From Galerina marginata (taxonomy: Eukaryota; Basidiomycota; Agaricomycetes; Agaricales; Galerinaceae), in NCBI GenBank assembly GCA_023014335.1, contig JAECYW010000012.1, positions 806,001 through 870,000 on the forward strand: a stretch of 64,000 nt of DNA, given 5' to 3'. The notes beneath the pieces were generated by a model. That model did no database searches, was not told the origin of the DNA, and was given only the letters and a program-made list of their open reading frames with translations. Below are positions 46,716 through 59,085 of this stretch, one piece after another; position 1 is the first letter of the stretch, and each line of letters starts with the position of its first letter. The translations under genes were made by a program, and so were the position numbers.

Positions 46716-47546
46716 TTTCTACCCACACTCCTAACAAAGACCGTGCGGCGCAACGACTCCATGAGATTAAAGAGCATTGTCTTTTCGAAGATTCCTCGAG
46801 TAAATTCAGCAAATAGTCTTCACGCGCAATCACCTTGCCAGCTTTTTTTTGCTCTCCTCTTTTCCTAGTTCCGCATTTCATCAATCCCCTTCACACCTAC
46901 ACTCTCCACCTCGTCCCATACGCCCTCGATGCTCCTGATAGTTTGAAGGGTTCAAAATGCACTGACTAGTCGGTCAGGAGAAGGGTAGGGGATTCTCCGA
47001 CTTTGTATTTGGCGACTGCCTCGTTTTGGACGAAGGGATGGCCAGTTTACCTACCGAGCTGATTCACGTAACAATGAATGTCAGTCCTTATGCGTTCCAG
47101 TTGCTCATTGCATTTCTGACTTTACCGCTTAGGAACCACTGTCTTGGTAGTTTGCCAAGTTACCCACGATGCCGAGTATTCCTCGCGCCTTTAAAGTGTT
47201 ACGATTGGCGGCCAAATTCTGGCGGTAGGTGGATGACAATTCATCATACGGCCAGAATATAAGCCCTGAAGAAGGTGGTCGTGGTTGTGTGGTCTTTGCC
47301 CCAAGTAGGTACGTATACTCGAATAGTATGTTTTCGATATATCATGGAGATCGATACATTTTGGATACTAACAAACTTTACCATCGCTCTATTCAGTGAC
47401 CAATGAGATCCGTCAACCAGGTACCGTAATACTTTAAAGTTCGACATTTCGGTAATGACGGCAGCATACGGGATGGGTGCTGAATTTCTATTGGTGGCAA
47501 AGAACTCCCGTGATCGCGACTGACGACCTTCTGCGAAGTAGGTCAT
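46716..47546. other. No gene recognised
   Basis: Short frames only. This is the 3' flank of the minus-strand gene that ends at 47547. Confidence 0.4.
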
Positions 47547-48945
47547 TCAATACTGCACGCGTCCATCCCGGAACATTTCAAAGAGAATTGCCAAATCTTG
47601 TTGCGTAGCTGGGTCATCCTGGTACATGGATTCAGAACTGGAAAAGGAGCTGCATGATGCGCACGAGTGCTTACTACAGATGCAGTAGCGTAGAAAAATT
47701 CCTGTCCCAATACTGAGGTAAGTACATCGCCGCAGAATGCGTCACAACTGGGATACCTGAACACTATCCAGATCCAAAGGATTGGCTTGGAAATCCAGCT
47801 TCGACAGTTGGGAATTCAGACCGTCGTTTGCCAACGTGTCAGTCTTGAGGAAGGGTCCAGAACCAAGGAAACGATGCCCTTCATCCTTTGGCCGGCGGTT
47901 GTAAAAAATATTAAGAGATCGATCGACGCTAGGAATGGTACATATGATTGATTTGCGCTTTCCTTTTGCCTTGGAAGAAAGGCGTCGTTTCTTGGGTCCT
48001 GCATGTAGATGAGATCCCTAGCATTTTGACCTCACACGAAATACTAACCTAAAGGAGGTTCTGCCTCTTTTCCAGATATGACAAGTAAGCGTTGGCGATC
48101 AGCTTGCGAGCAAAGACTCGCCGAACGGTCACCTTGAGGAATGACAGTGACGAAGTTTGCCATTGATTCAGACTTGTTCGAAAACGCGGGGAGTTCTGGT
48201 GAGTGTAAATTTGAACTACCGATGTTAATAACCCAAGTAAAAAATCTGACCTTCTGATAATTTGGGGAGGCCCTGGCCAGCAGCATGACGATTTTTCAAA
48301 CGCCCATAGAAAAGGTTGACAGAACGGTCTACTTGATCGGCGTCCCTAATATGTTCCACAGTTAATCTGCGCTTACTCGTGGCACCAGTCAATCCTAAGA
48401 AGAAGTCGCGTTGCGCACAAATTAGCCTTCCCATGCCAAAAACAAAGGTAAAAACGGACCATGAAACCTTTCAGGCTGTTCAACTCGAGAGTCGTTTGAA
48501 GGACGTCTGTTGCCAAAGAACAAGAGGTTGACCGAACGGTCTATGTGGAGAGTGTCCCTAACATGTTGCATCATTGATCGGCGCTTCTGTGTCGCTTCCA
48601 ATGGTGAATACAATTGCTCTGCGTTTGAAAATTTTATTTTTCTTGGGAATGATGAACGTAGGGCAACTTCTCCCTCTGTTGCGGGCAATGTGCAAGCATT
48701 GTGAGACCCTTTAGGAGATTCTACATGCGTGGAATGGTTGGATACGAGCATGGGGTATGAATCAGATTGGTCGTTGAATTCCAGATCAGGATTTATCTGG
48801 AAGCCTTTCAGCCCGGACTTCTTGGGACGTTTGCGACTTCGAGAAAGAAGGGGTGAATGCCCGCATCCAGGACTGAGGGTACACTTACCGTCGCACGACG
48901 CGTTTATGTGATGGCGATTTGTGCAAATGTTTTACGCTTGTTTTG
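47547..48945 (-). CDS. Hypothetical protein with three internal KRR..DRSxNLxF units (5' end open)
   Basis: Minus-strand exons are ...-48460, 48394-48251, 48195-48049, 47998-47757, 47712-47678 and 47637-47547. The introns (40-65 bp, GT..AG) all join in phase, giving about 380 codons from the upstream limit of the open frame near 48945 to the stop. Three related units occur: TQKRRSMMQHVRDTLHIDRS then VNLLFFGNRRP; TSKRRLTVEHIRDADQVDRS then VNLFYGRLKNR; and PKKRRLSSKAKGKRKSI.. then VDRSLNIFYNRRPKDEG. Upstream, SRKRPKKSGLKGFQINPDLE and FNDQSDSYP lie in the same frame. No Met opens the long first exon, so an upstream exon is likely; the first internal Met is at 48751. The end (DDPATQQDLAILFEMFRDGR) is helical. 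The R-x-N-L-x-F core recalls the 34-residue repeat of the gene at 52374. No family is recognised. Confidence 0.62.
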
Positions 48946-51900
48946 TTGTAACTGAATTGCCGATCCTCTGGTGTGACCATTATTACACGAATAAGGCGTT
49001 TTCTTCCTTCTCTCGGCAGATGGATTTGGTATCACTGGGGATGCTCAAGGTATATTAAACCGTGTAAGTGACGAAGCAGCTTGAATGATTTGAACGGGTC
49101 AGGTCAAGACTAAAGTTGTCGAATTGAAGAAAGGGGCACAAAGGAATACACAGCACGCGACAAGGGAAGTGAGCACGTGACCATGGATATAGCTACGACT
49201 TCAGTATAAGTCTTGTAGGGCCGGTGCCCGGCAAAGCCCACTCCCATTCCTCTTTTTTGTCGCTATGGCTCTATGTGAAGGCTCAGGCTACAAGCAAGCT
49301 GCAATTGACAGCGGAACTGCTATCTACAAACATGGTTTCTACAAGCCCCAACCCCGTCTGTCAATAGTTCTCCTCCTCACGCCAACAGCAAATTGTCGTA
49401 TTTTATTTTACACCAAATCCTACCATGTTTCCATTTGACTGTTTCTTGCTTGAAAATGGTCCGCACCTTCAGGGGACAAAGTTCGTGAGTGACTGACCAT
49501 GCTCATCATTGCCGATCGGAGACGGCTCGGATGATGAAATAAATGCAAAGGCCGGGTGCAGTATTCCTGGTCGCAACGCAGAGCTTCTGAATGGCTCTGA
49601 CACACGACAATTGAAAGAATTGGCAGCCATTTCACAGTCGGTCGTCTCTGATGAGGAACTGAACGCAAAATCCGGGATCCTGGAGAGCGAAACACAGTGT
49701 TCTTGAAACTTGATGCAGAAACACGATAGTCGATGCTTGAAGGCCGGTGGAAATTTTTGAAAATAGATTTTCATGAATAATGGATCTCATCAAGTCGGAA
49801 CTCGAGCCAGCAATGAATTCATCTGGAGACGGAGGATGTCGTGATCGTAAGGTCATTGCAATCCACGGTGAGACACAGGTCAGTAGTCGTGATACTAAAA
49901 GTTGGCTGGACTGGCTGTGCGTCTATGAGCGTCCAGTAATAAAATGTAAAGCAAGAGTGGGAACAAATATAAGAGAAACGGGAGAGGAGCTGATAAGGGC
50001 TTTTGCGGTCGCCTTGGCTCTTGAGGCCATTGCGCTAGGTAAGCGCAGTGTCTCCGTCGTCATCTTGCTCATTTGCGTCGGCACAGCCATGTATCCCGTG
50101 GCGCGTGCCTTTGCTAGGTGGTCAAGCGGGATTCAACTCTAGATGGCTGTTGGGACCTGTGGACGAGATGGATGGGGCAGGGTTGGAGGTGAAAGGGGTA
50201 GCAATCGAGCGGGGTGGAGAGGTGTCGGCGATCACGATAGGGTTGGATCGACGGTCAGCGTCGGTTTCAAGGACATCTGTAATAGAAATGAATCCAATTT
50301 TAAAGGTTTTCTTCTAAGTAAAAAAAAGAGGGCTTACGACGGCCGCAGCAGCCTTCTCCAGTCTACGGCGGCCTGATTTTCTGCGTCGTTGGCTCAACGG
50401 TGTTGATTGCTGTTGTTCAAAAGTTGTGCTCACCTGCATGCTGATGCTCTCTGACTATCCGCGTCGCTTTCGAGTCCCGGGTCATTGTCTGGTTATCCTC
50501 GTCGGCTTTTTATGACATTAGAAGTGACGCCTGCATTGCCGCCTTGGCTGCTACGACGACGAGGGCACTCTCGCCCCGGCCTGAGGGCGGGAGGGCGGCT
50601 CCGCATGGACAAGAAAATAGACACGACGCCTACGCAGACTACGTCCGTTGAACGTTGCGGCCGTGAGGGTTTGAAGTGGAGGTTGCGGTGAGCAGAATGG
50701 CTTGCGATGTTATCCGTCACAGAAGTTGAAGTCAGTTCAAAGGAGGTGCCGAACGACAAGTACGAGAAATCAACCTGAACCGAGGATGTCGACGCTTTGA
50801 AAGGCCACCAGCAGAAGAGGACGATGCCGAGTACTGGCCATTCTGAGCCCTGCGCCGAAGAGGAGATCTTGAAGGCGAAGTTGTGGCGGAGGAAAGTGGA
50901 GTGGATACGGAAGGGAACATAAGCGGGATGCAGGTCACTTATGTGGGCCATCACGACAATGGAGGACGATATCTTGTAGCTCTAGGGACCCAGCACCTGG
51001 CAGAATAACCACCACTTCATCGGCTGTACTTAGGAAGGTTGTACCGCCGGCATTCGAGCCCAGGTGAAAGGTGGAGGTGAATGTGGGCATCGTTCTCGGT
51101 GTCGTTGGCATACAGTTGATCTAAATCAACCGGTGCACCCATTTTTTTGTCCATTCTGTCTTCTACAACCTAATATAGCTGGCAACGGGCAGCGAAAGCT
51201 AGATCAAGAGGGAACGTGGTCAGTCAGCTAGATTATACTCACCACGGAGTTGAAATACCTCGAGTAGCAGCCGGTGCGTGCAGTGCATCCTAATGAACAG
51301 CCGGTCGGGTCCTGGACGGCAGCAACCTGTCGCGGGGGCAGGGGAAAGTCAGCAAAGTGAGATAGAAAGACAGAACGGAAACGAAACAACTGACCGTTCT
51401 AGAGGGAGGGGAACTGCGACTGTTGGTTGTTGCGCCGCTACTGTTTGTAGGCTTGCTGACGGTTGAAGAAAGAATCAGGGAAGCACAGAACCGAAGGAGA
51501 GCCACGGCGGCAGGATGCTTGCTCGAAATGATAACGACTCTAGATCTGATAGAACAACTCCCCAGACTTCCCCAGATCGCTAATAATTGGTCTCATGATC
51601 ACGTGTGGTATAGCCGGAGGAGTGACCTTGATACCAACTCTTGGAGCCTCACCATCTCCCATCCCCGCAATAGTTTACCATAGTCGATGCATACTATCTT
51701 TGCTACTGCGAATGCTGGCCGAATGTGGATTGACCTTTCTAATGTCTTACCTGACTTGGTTTCCAACAACGACACACGAACTTGTCCTTCCAGAGGCGGT
51801 CTCGGCATATGGTTCCATCCAGGCGAAGACTGTCAACATTACGAACGAACCCTCCATTAATCTGTCTCACCCAACCTTTTGGACCCATTTCTCCAACCGA

Positions 51901-52373
51901 ACAGCCTTGGCATGGCCGTTATTTCTCGCAATATTGCCCACTTGAAGGCTTCAAATTGATTTGCTCCACGTTCATATCTAATATTCATTCGGATGCTCAT
52001 TTTGGGACAACCTATTTCCTACCGACCTGCAATTAGCAAGGGTATCTCTGAGAATCCGGACCCCTTTGGCCAGCCTCTGTGCAAGTCATGATCACGTGCG
52101 GATGTACTTCGTCGTGCTGCTTGAAATTTAAGCCCCTCGTGGATATAGATTCTCTGAAATTCGCTCCCTTTCATCAACCTTGCGTTTAGCCATCTGGAAT
52201 TCAAACGCATCTCACTCACTGCTCCGTACGTTTTTCTCCTCCCGTATATTTATCTATCTGTACTAATCAGAACGCTGAATTCCCAGTCCCAAGGAAATAA
52301 GGGTCAAAGGAGGTCAAAGAAAGAAAGACAAAGGAAAGCAAAGCGAAGGGCCAATTAAGATAAGTTTGACGGC
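48946..52373. other. Region with degenerate NxxF-motif frames on the minus strand
   Basis: Minus-strand frames at 49469-49774 (IPDFAFSSSSETTDCE and HPAFAFISSSEPSPIG) and 50493-50954 (RHNFAFKISSSAQGSE and HRNLHFKPSRPQRSTD) carry short motifs like those in the flanking repeat genes. No complete exon structure could be built. Upstream exons of the 47547 gene or a decayed relative are both possible. The 52200-52373 part is the promoter side of the next gene. Confidence 0.4.
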
Positions 52374-55300
52374 ATGCCTCGGACTAGGAACAGGCGACGA
52401 TCCTCAAAGCTGAAACTTAAAGCTGCTCAAAAGAAGCGGCCGTTTAGGCCATCCAAGATTGGTCACTCTATGACACATTCCCGATCTCAGCCCACCAACC
52501 TGATTTCCCGTGCTCCATCTATCACTAGTTCCGTGAAACACAACACTCCTTTCCCCAGCACGAACTTAGACGTTGCCCATGGCATCTCACCGGACGACCC
52601 AGGATTCGAGTTTCCAGATCAACTTCCTGTCACTGGTTCTCAATCGTCGACGAGCCGCTCTAGAAGTACCTCCAATCCCGGTCTTGAATTTACCCTTCCT
52701 ATGGTTGGAGGCGAATTTGGACCCAAAGACGCGAACCTGGAGTTCAGCAGGCAGTCCACGGTTTTCGAAGATTTGTCCCAGTCGCATAGTCACGAGAGTC
52801 CCCGTTCCCAGTCGCCGAAAGCTTTGAACTTTAGCAGTTCGAGCGGAGTTTCTGAACATGACCTCGAATATCCACGTTATTCGGCGGAAGACAAATTCAG
52901 GCCCAGACACGTCAATTTGGAGTTTAGCACCGGGTCCCAGTCGTCGTCGTCCAGGTCCAGCCACGACAGCCGCTCGGTCAACTTAGATGTGAGCATGGAA
53001 GGTGTTCACTCCACTGGGCTTCCTCCCTCGTCCTCCAGTTCCACCGAAGATAAACCTTCATCGGTTGACCCGGATTTTGCCACCGCCATCCCAGCGAATG
53101 AACGGGAAACTGACAACCCGAACGGACAGCTCGCCTATGAAACTCGGTCCTCCAGGCCACAATCGAGCGGTTCGAGCGGTTTGTCCAGTCTTGATGTGGG
53201 TCGTGCTAGAGACCAGTTTAGGTTTAGGGATCTAAACCTAGAAGTGAGTGACAGGACCACAACTTACGGACAGCTGTCCCAGTCATATAGTGGCGACAGG
53301 GTCTCCAGCCTTGAATTGGGCTATATAACAGAGGACCAGTTTTGGCCCCGGGATGCCAACCTAGAATTCAATGTCAGGTCCACAGTTTCCAAGCAGCAGC
53401 CACCGCTATATAGGCGCGACACTTTTCAGTCTCTGCCAATCAACTTCATGTTTCAGGGCGATATGACCATGGAGGACATCGGCTCTGGATCTCCCCAGCC
53501 CCAATATCCTGGCTTCATTGACAACAATTTTACTCACGAAAGCGACAACCACCGTTGGCCCCCGGAAGGAGTCTCTTTACCTCGCCGAGCCAACTTGGAA
53601 TTTTCCACTGACGAATTTTCCAACGATTCTGGACCGAAAACTTCTCAAAATCAACCCTTTCTGACTTCGTCTCGTCTTCGCAACTTGGAATTTTCCACTG
53701 ACCACTCTTTTCACGACTTTGAGAAAGCTGAATGGAAGGGTATCCAGCCCTTGCTGCATAGACTCCCTTCACATCACCGAACCAACCTGGAATTCTCTGT
53801 TGACCGCTCTTCTCAAGACTTCGAGATGGCTGAATGGCGGGATTCCCAACCCTTGCTGCATGAACCGCCTTCACCTTGTCGAGCCAACTTGGAATTATCC
53901 ACTGACCACTCCTCTCACGATTTCGAGACGGCGAAATGGAAGAAGACCCGAGCCTTACTGCCTGGACCGCCTTCAACTCATCGAGCCAACTTGGAGTTTT
54001 CTACTGATCACTCTCTTCACGATTTCGAGACGGCTGAGTGGAAGGGTATCCAGCCCTTGCTGCCTAGAGTCCCTTCACACCACCGAACGAACCTGGAATT
54101 CTCCACTGACCGCTCTTCTCAAGGTTTCGAGATGGCTGAATGGAGGGGTTCCCAACCCTTGCTGCATGAATCGTATTCACCTCGTCAAGCTAACTTGGAA
54201 TTTTCCACTGACCGCTCTTCTCAAGACATTGAGATGATCGAATGGAAGAGGACCCAAGCCTTGCTGCATGAACCGCCTTTATTTCGTCGAGCCAACTTGG
54301 AATTTTCCACTGACCACTCCTCTCACAATTTCGAGACGGCGAAATGGAAGAAGACCCGAGCCTTACTGCCTGGATCGCCTTCAACTCATCGAGCCAACTT
54401 GGAGTTTTCTACTGATCACTCTCTTCACGATTTCGAGACGGCTGAATGGAAGGGTATCCAGACCTTGCCGCCTAGAGTCCCTTCACACCGCCGAACGAAC
54501 CTGGAATTCTCCACTGACCGCTCTTCTCAAGGTTTCGATATGGCTGAATGGCGGGATTCCCAACCCTTGCTGCATGAACCGCCTTCACCTTGTCGAGCCA
54601 ACTTGGAATTATCCACTGACCACTCCTCTCACGATTTCGAGACGGCGAAATGGAAGAAGACCCGAGCCTTACTGCCTGGACCGCCTTCAACTCATCGAGC
54701 CAACTTGGAGTTTTCTACTGATCACTCTCTTCACGATTTCGAGACGGCTGAGTGGAAGGGTATCCAGCCCTTGCTGCCTAGAGTCCCTTCACACCACCGA
54801 ACGAACCTGGAATTCTCCACTGACCGCTCTTCTCAAGGTTTCGAGATGGCTGAATGGAGGGGTTCCCAACCCTTGCTGCATGAATCGCCTTCACCTCGTC
54901 AAGCTAACTTGGAATTTTCCACTGACCGCTCTTCTCAAGACATTGAGATGGCCGAATGGAAGAGGACCTCAGCCTTGCTGTATAAACCGCCTTTACCCCG
55001 GCGAGCCAACTTGGAATTTTCAACTGACCACTCTTCTCTCGTCGAGATGGTTGAACGGAAGGGTATCCGACCCCCGCTGCATGGACCGCCTTCACCTCGG
55101 CGAGCCAACTTGGAATTTTCAACTGACCACTATTCTCACGTCGAGATAGCTGAACGGAAGGGTATCCGACCCTCGCTGCATGGACGGCGTTCATCTCATC
55201 GAGCCAACTTGGAATTTTCCACTGACCACGCTTCTCACGATTTCACGATGGGCGATTTGAAGAGTACTCGACCTTTTCTGCAGAGCCCATCATCTCGTCG

Positions 55301-57590
55301 AGCCAACCTGGACTTTCTCACCGAGAGCTCATCTAGTGATTTTGAACTATCCAAACCAATAAGTATGTCAACTGGCTTTGTTTTTAAGTTTTCTCTGACA
55401 TTGAAGCAGGCCGGAGACACCCCAACAATTCCGTCATTCAATCGGCGACAACCACACGGCCCACAAGTTTCCATTGTGAGTGTTCCTTCCCAGCATCTAG
55501 CCATCGATACTCACCCCAGGTTTATATGGTCTTTCAGAACGCCTGGAAAGAAAGTTATCACCCGACTCGGAAACCGATACGGAAGTTGTTCCTGGTCAGT
55601 TCTCTCCTTCCAGAGTTGTACAGTGACCACGGCGTTAAATCATCAAAACAGCATCACCCAGGCGAAGGTGTCTTCCATCGAAACCCAACATCAATCGTCT
55701 CTCAATGGAGCAACGTCTGCAGAATAAACCTCGGGTTAACCGCTCTCAGAACCTAATATATGACGATTCGAGCAGAGCCGAGGCTGATGGCGAAGGGACA
55801 GCTTTGGAACATGATGATGATGATGATGAGCCCGAAGGCGGATCGGATGCTGATGACGAAGAGTTGTCACTGCCACACGAAGCGATAGACGACGATGAAC
55901 CCGATGATCACCCGGAAAATGAACAGCGCCCTCGAGGGAATCTGATATTTGCCGAGACAAGCGAGGAGGGAAACGATAATCCCCGTAGCGGCCACCGAGG
56001 AAATATAATCTTTAACAGTGATATGAGTGATTTCGGCTTTGACGACCCCAAAATAGCAGACAACAATACCATGCAGCGTGAAGACTTCAACGTTATACCT
56101 CGCTCGACATATACAGATCATGGTAATTCTCCCAATGCGCCTACCGTCAGTCATGATAATACAGACCTTCTTAACTTATCTAATTTACATTTCCAATTAG
56201 GGATTTGTCCATCCTTCGCGGCCGACTGATTCCACAGTAAGCAGTCTAAACTTTTCATGTTGTGAGCTGACTTCTCAGTAATATAATAGCGAACTCCGAC
56301 GTATACCGTTGCGAAAGAGGACTTGGACCATTTTTACCTGAAATTTATGCAAGGATTTCAGCAAGTGAATGGCGGTCAAGTGCCTTCCTCGTCCCAACAG
56401 ATTGGAAATAGAAGGTCGTTTAACAAGAAACCGCGCAGCTCGACTACCAAAGCACTTCATGTGAGCCCAATCGTGGAGGAAATCCATCGCGATATTCTTT
56501 TCTCATTTAATTTTAGGAAGACATCCGTGCTTTTGCCTTCTCCTTGATGAAGCGCGCCAACGTACCTGGGTTGATGAAAAACCGATCCCCCATCTATACT
56601 GCGACACTCGAAGAAGTGAAGGCGTTCAAAAAAGTCCTACAGATCGGGCACTTGGACCGCGTGCTGCGAACTTTGTCCTAGATTTTCATGAAGGCTCGGC
56701 CTCTCCTTGGAATAAGCGCGCAACAGAAATTTTTTCAACCGAATTTATTCGGTCTGGGAAATACCGATGGAAGGACAAGACTGCCATTTCAAAAGCATTC
56801 AAGACCCACATCTTTCAACTCAAAAATCAGTATAAAAATTATACGGAACGTGTACAAAACCTCAGGAATGCAGGATATAGCGGCGATACAGCCGGGATGC
56901 TCGTCCCCCAAGAACGGGCCGTCCAGGAGGCTCGAATCGCTCGTCGGCGAGGGGTAAGGAAAATCTTATAAGAATTAAATAGTATCTAAAAGTTTAACCT
57001 GCCAGGTCCGAGAGCGCCGATGTAATTCTTGCTTGAAATTCATCGCACACCCCGACATGAAGAGGTTTTTAGAGTTGTGGGATCTCTTGCCAATGGAAGC
57101 TATCAGCGGCGACGAGACTGATCATTATAAAGGGGAATTACGGTACATAATCACATCTCTTCCGTGGCGTGCTCCCTGGATACGAGAGTGGATGGTTGTT
57201 TTCGACCGGCTGCATCTAGCGACCCGTTTTCAACCCTCGGGGCGCGCCACTCCCGGAGCCTTCCCCCATATCAGAATTCCAAGTCGATCAAAGCGGGTCG
57301 ACCGAGTGTGTATCACTCCTCCTGCTGGTTTGCCTCGAAACTTCTATGACCCAGCTTGGCTCAAGAAGCGGTCCCGGGAATACACTGAAATGCTTGACAT
57401 GCAACCTGAAATCGATTTGACCTTTTCAGTGGAGCTTCTAAGGTCAGTGTTGGAACTTTCAGTCAATTTCTGCGTTTTCATTAAATATAATTGTAGGATT
57501 GCAGCAACTTGTCAATATGTCGTCTCCCACAAAACACCCCCTCTGCCCTTTAACGACCCTCTTATCAATTCAATTCGGACCCGTCAATGA
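52374..57590 (+). CDS. Giant NLEFSTD-repeat protein with agaric GDETD/PWR C-terminal region (about 1,599 aa, nine exons, one apparent frameshift)
   Basis: Exons are 52374-55362, 55410-55475, 55520-55594, 55652-56145, 56201-56236, 56290-56460, 56517-56953, 57006-57442 and 57497-57590. All eight introns are 44-64 bp GT..AG, and phases agree except for one base missing in exon 7, best placed in the A6 run near 56629. Residues 1-400 are basic then Ser-rich, with scattered N-L-[ED]-[FV] motifs. Residues about 405-990 are 18 tandem units of 33-34 residues (RANLEFSTDHSSHDFETAEW plus a basic linker). Exon 4 is acidic and has two further divergent motifs (GNLIFAETSEE and GNIIFNSDMSD). The C-terminal 450 residues read SASPWNKRATEIF, SGDETDHYKGELRYIITSLP then WR, SGRATPGAFPHIRIPSRSKR and PAGLPRNFYDPAWLKKRSRE. 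This is the same end-pattern as the 4044-6779 protein. Function is unknown; it may be nuclear, given the basic ends. Confidence 0.78.
53583..55344 (+). repeat. 102-bp tandem coding repeat (18 units) with a 714-bp higher-order duplication
   Basis: Units of 102 bp (some 99) encode [RA/RT]NLEFSTD[HR]SS[HQ]DFE..[EK]W.....LL...PS. The DNA around 53841-54340 recurs almost unchanged around 54555-55054, a shift of exactly 714 bp or seven units. Another partial match at four units (408 bp) links about 53905 to 54313. The pattern indicates recent unequal exchange. Confidence 0.93.
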
Positions 57591-57992
57591 TCTCGACTGC
57601 TTGAATCTGCAGCTATGTATACTATATGCCTGTTGCCTTTATATTGGTCGTGGCTTATTCGAAGCAAAGCAAGCGGAATTCGTCGACGCGATTGTGATCC
57701 TCATGGCGTTGTAAAAATCACCTATGTGTTTGTAAAGAACTATAGCTAGCAAGGTACCATGCTCCGCACGTTGAGAGTTGCTTTCGTCGAAAAATACTGT
57801 CTAACGTTAATAGATAGTGTTCAGTGTGATACATGGATCCCCCCCCCCCAAAAAAAAAGTCCTACTGCATTATGCACAGCTTAATATAATAGTAGCGAAA
57901 GTGATATGACCGCCTACTATTATCTACTTTGTTAATTGCCCATCCTCGTCGTTCAGCGTGACTTCAAATTTAACCTTGCACTACATTTCAGG
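57591..57992. other. Intergenic, with a C/A homopolymer
   Basis: A C-run of about 11 is followed directly by an A-run of about 9 near 57839-57858. Otherwise nothing was seen. Confidence 0.5.
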
Positions 57993-58510
57993 ATAACTCT
58001 ATTGGCCTGTGCGCTTGGAAGATGTGTCTTATTGAGTACGTTTCTCAACTTGTTTTCATATCTAAGAATGAGGTGTTGACTTTTCATAGCTCAACCTGTA
58101 GAGGATTGCGCCAAACTGGAGGACGCGCTGAACGCTTTCCTCACTATTTGTGTAGCCTCCACCACCGCCTGCTTCTTCATTCGTGTGTCGGCTATATATG
58201 TCCTCAACAGGTATATCGTGGCATTCTTTGGAACTACTGGGTTATGCACCGCCACTATGTCAGCAACCTTTTTCAAAACTTTCACCGCCGAGCAGATTGA
58301 GCACACCAAATATTGCATGGAGAAGATTCGTGGCCCCTTCTTGGTTCCGATGATCATTCTCCTTCTGGTGAACGATACCCTTATATATTTCGCCATTGCA
58401 TGCCAGATCTATTGAATGTTCCTCAACAACGAAGCACACTTAGAGAGACTGGATCGACTTGCCTTCAGACAGTCCTTGCCTTTTTTAAAGAAGGTGTTCC
58501 TGTTAGATAG
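57993..58510 (+). pseudogene. Fragment of an agaric multi-pass membrane protein (DUF6533-like 7-TM type)
   Basis: Reading from about 57993: ITLLACALGRCVLL, then after an intron-like gap DCAKLEDALNAFLTICVAST, TACFFIRVSAIYVLNRYIVA, FFGTTGLCTATMS, TKYCMEKIRGPFLVPMIILL and LVNDTLIYFAIACQIY, ending in TGA at about 58412. The order (membrane helix, R..AIY loop, helix, TKYC, helix, NDTLI.(F/L)AI) matches the 7-TM proteins abundant in agarics, where the frame normally runs on after NDTL..AI. A short continuation in other frames (MFLNNEAHLERLDRLAFRQS; TVLAFFKEGVPVR, about 58416-58510) shows the original end. N-terminal helices are absent. Confidence 0.62.
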
Positions 58511-59085
58511 CCAGCTTTATTGCTTGTGAGAGATTTTCTTCGACTATTGACACGCAGAGCATACCGACTGATTTAATATCTGAAGGTTAATAGTTCTGAC
58601 GAAGGGCGGGGTCAAAGATGGAATCCGCAAGGCGACTGACGCCCCGCCAGAAGTCCGTCCATCATCTCGTACTCCCGATTTCCAAAGGTCCAGCGCAAAT
58701 TCCTGCACACTAGAGCCATCCGCTCGCGAGGAACTCATGATCGAGATGTCTATCCAAGGCCACCCTTCTTTTTTCCAAGGTGAAGGCCAGGACTTCAAAA
58801 CGGGGTAACAATTGACTGCCATCATATGGCGCACCAAACCGCTGCGTACTTGGGCCTATTTGCCACTACTCGATTTCCTAAGTTCAGACAATGCCTCAAA
58901 CAAATCGTTTTCAAAGACGAAAGTGCCATATAAATTAGGTGTTGGTCGCATACAAGGCGTTGGGCGGCAGGACATAAGGGAAAGGTTCGGGGATACCCTA
59001 TGTAATTTACATACCCTAAATCACAAAACTTCAATCACGCCTTTGAATGGGAAGGTAAAAGACCAAGATGAACTAATGCTTGGCT
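58511..59085. other. No gene recognised
   Basis: Gap between the 7-TM fragment and the end of the exchanger remnant. A 166-codon plus-strand frame (58812-59312) extends over the exchanger's last exon and looks like a shadow. Confidence 0.4.

Noticed and set aside
50380..50470. Possible tRNA-like segment (ggctcaacggtg)
   Set aside because: No acceptor stem, anticodon arm or T-loop could be paired.
54268..55149. 293-codon plus-strand frame inside the repeat exon, and several minus-strand frames there
   Set aside because: They are shadows: the 102-bp period is a multiple of three, so a repeat without stops in one frame tends to lack stops in others. The main frame alone connects to downstream exons in phase.
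53583..55344. CRISPR-like array
   Set aside because: Units are contiguous, in frame and coding; there are no unique spacers, and the genome is eukaryotic.
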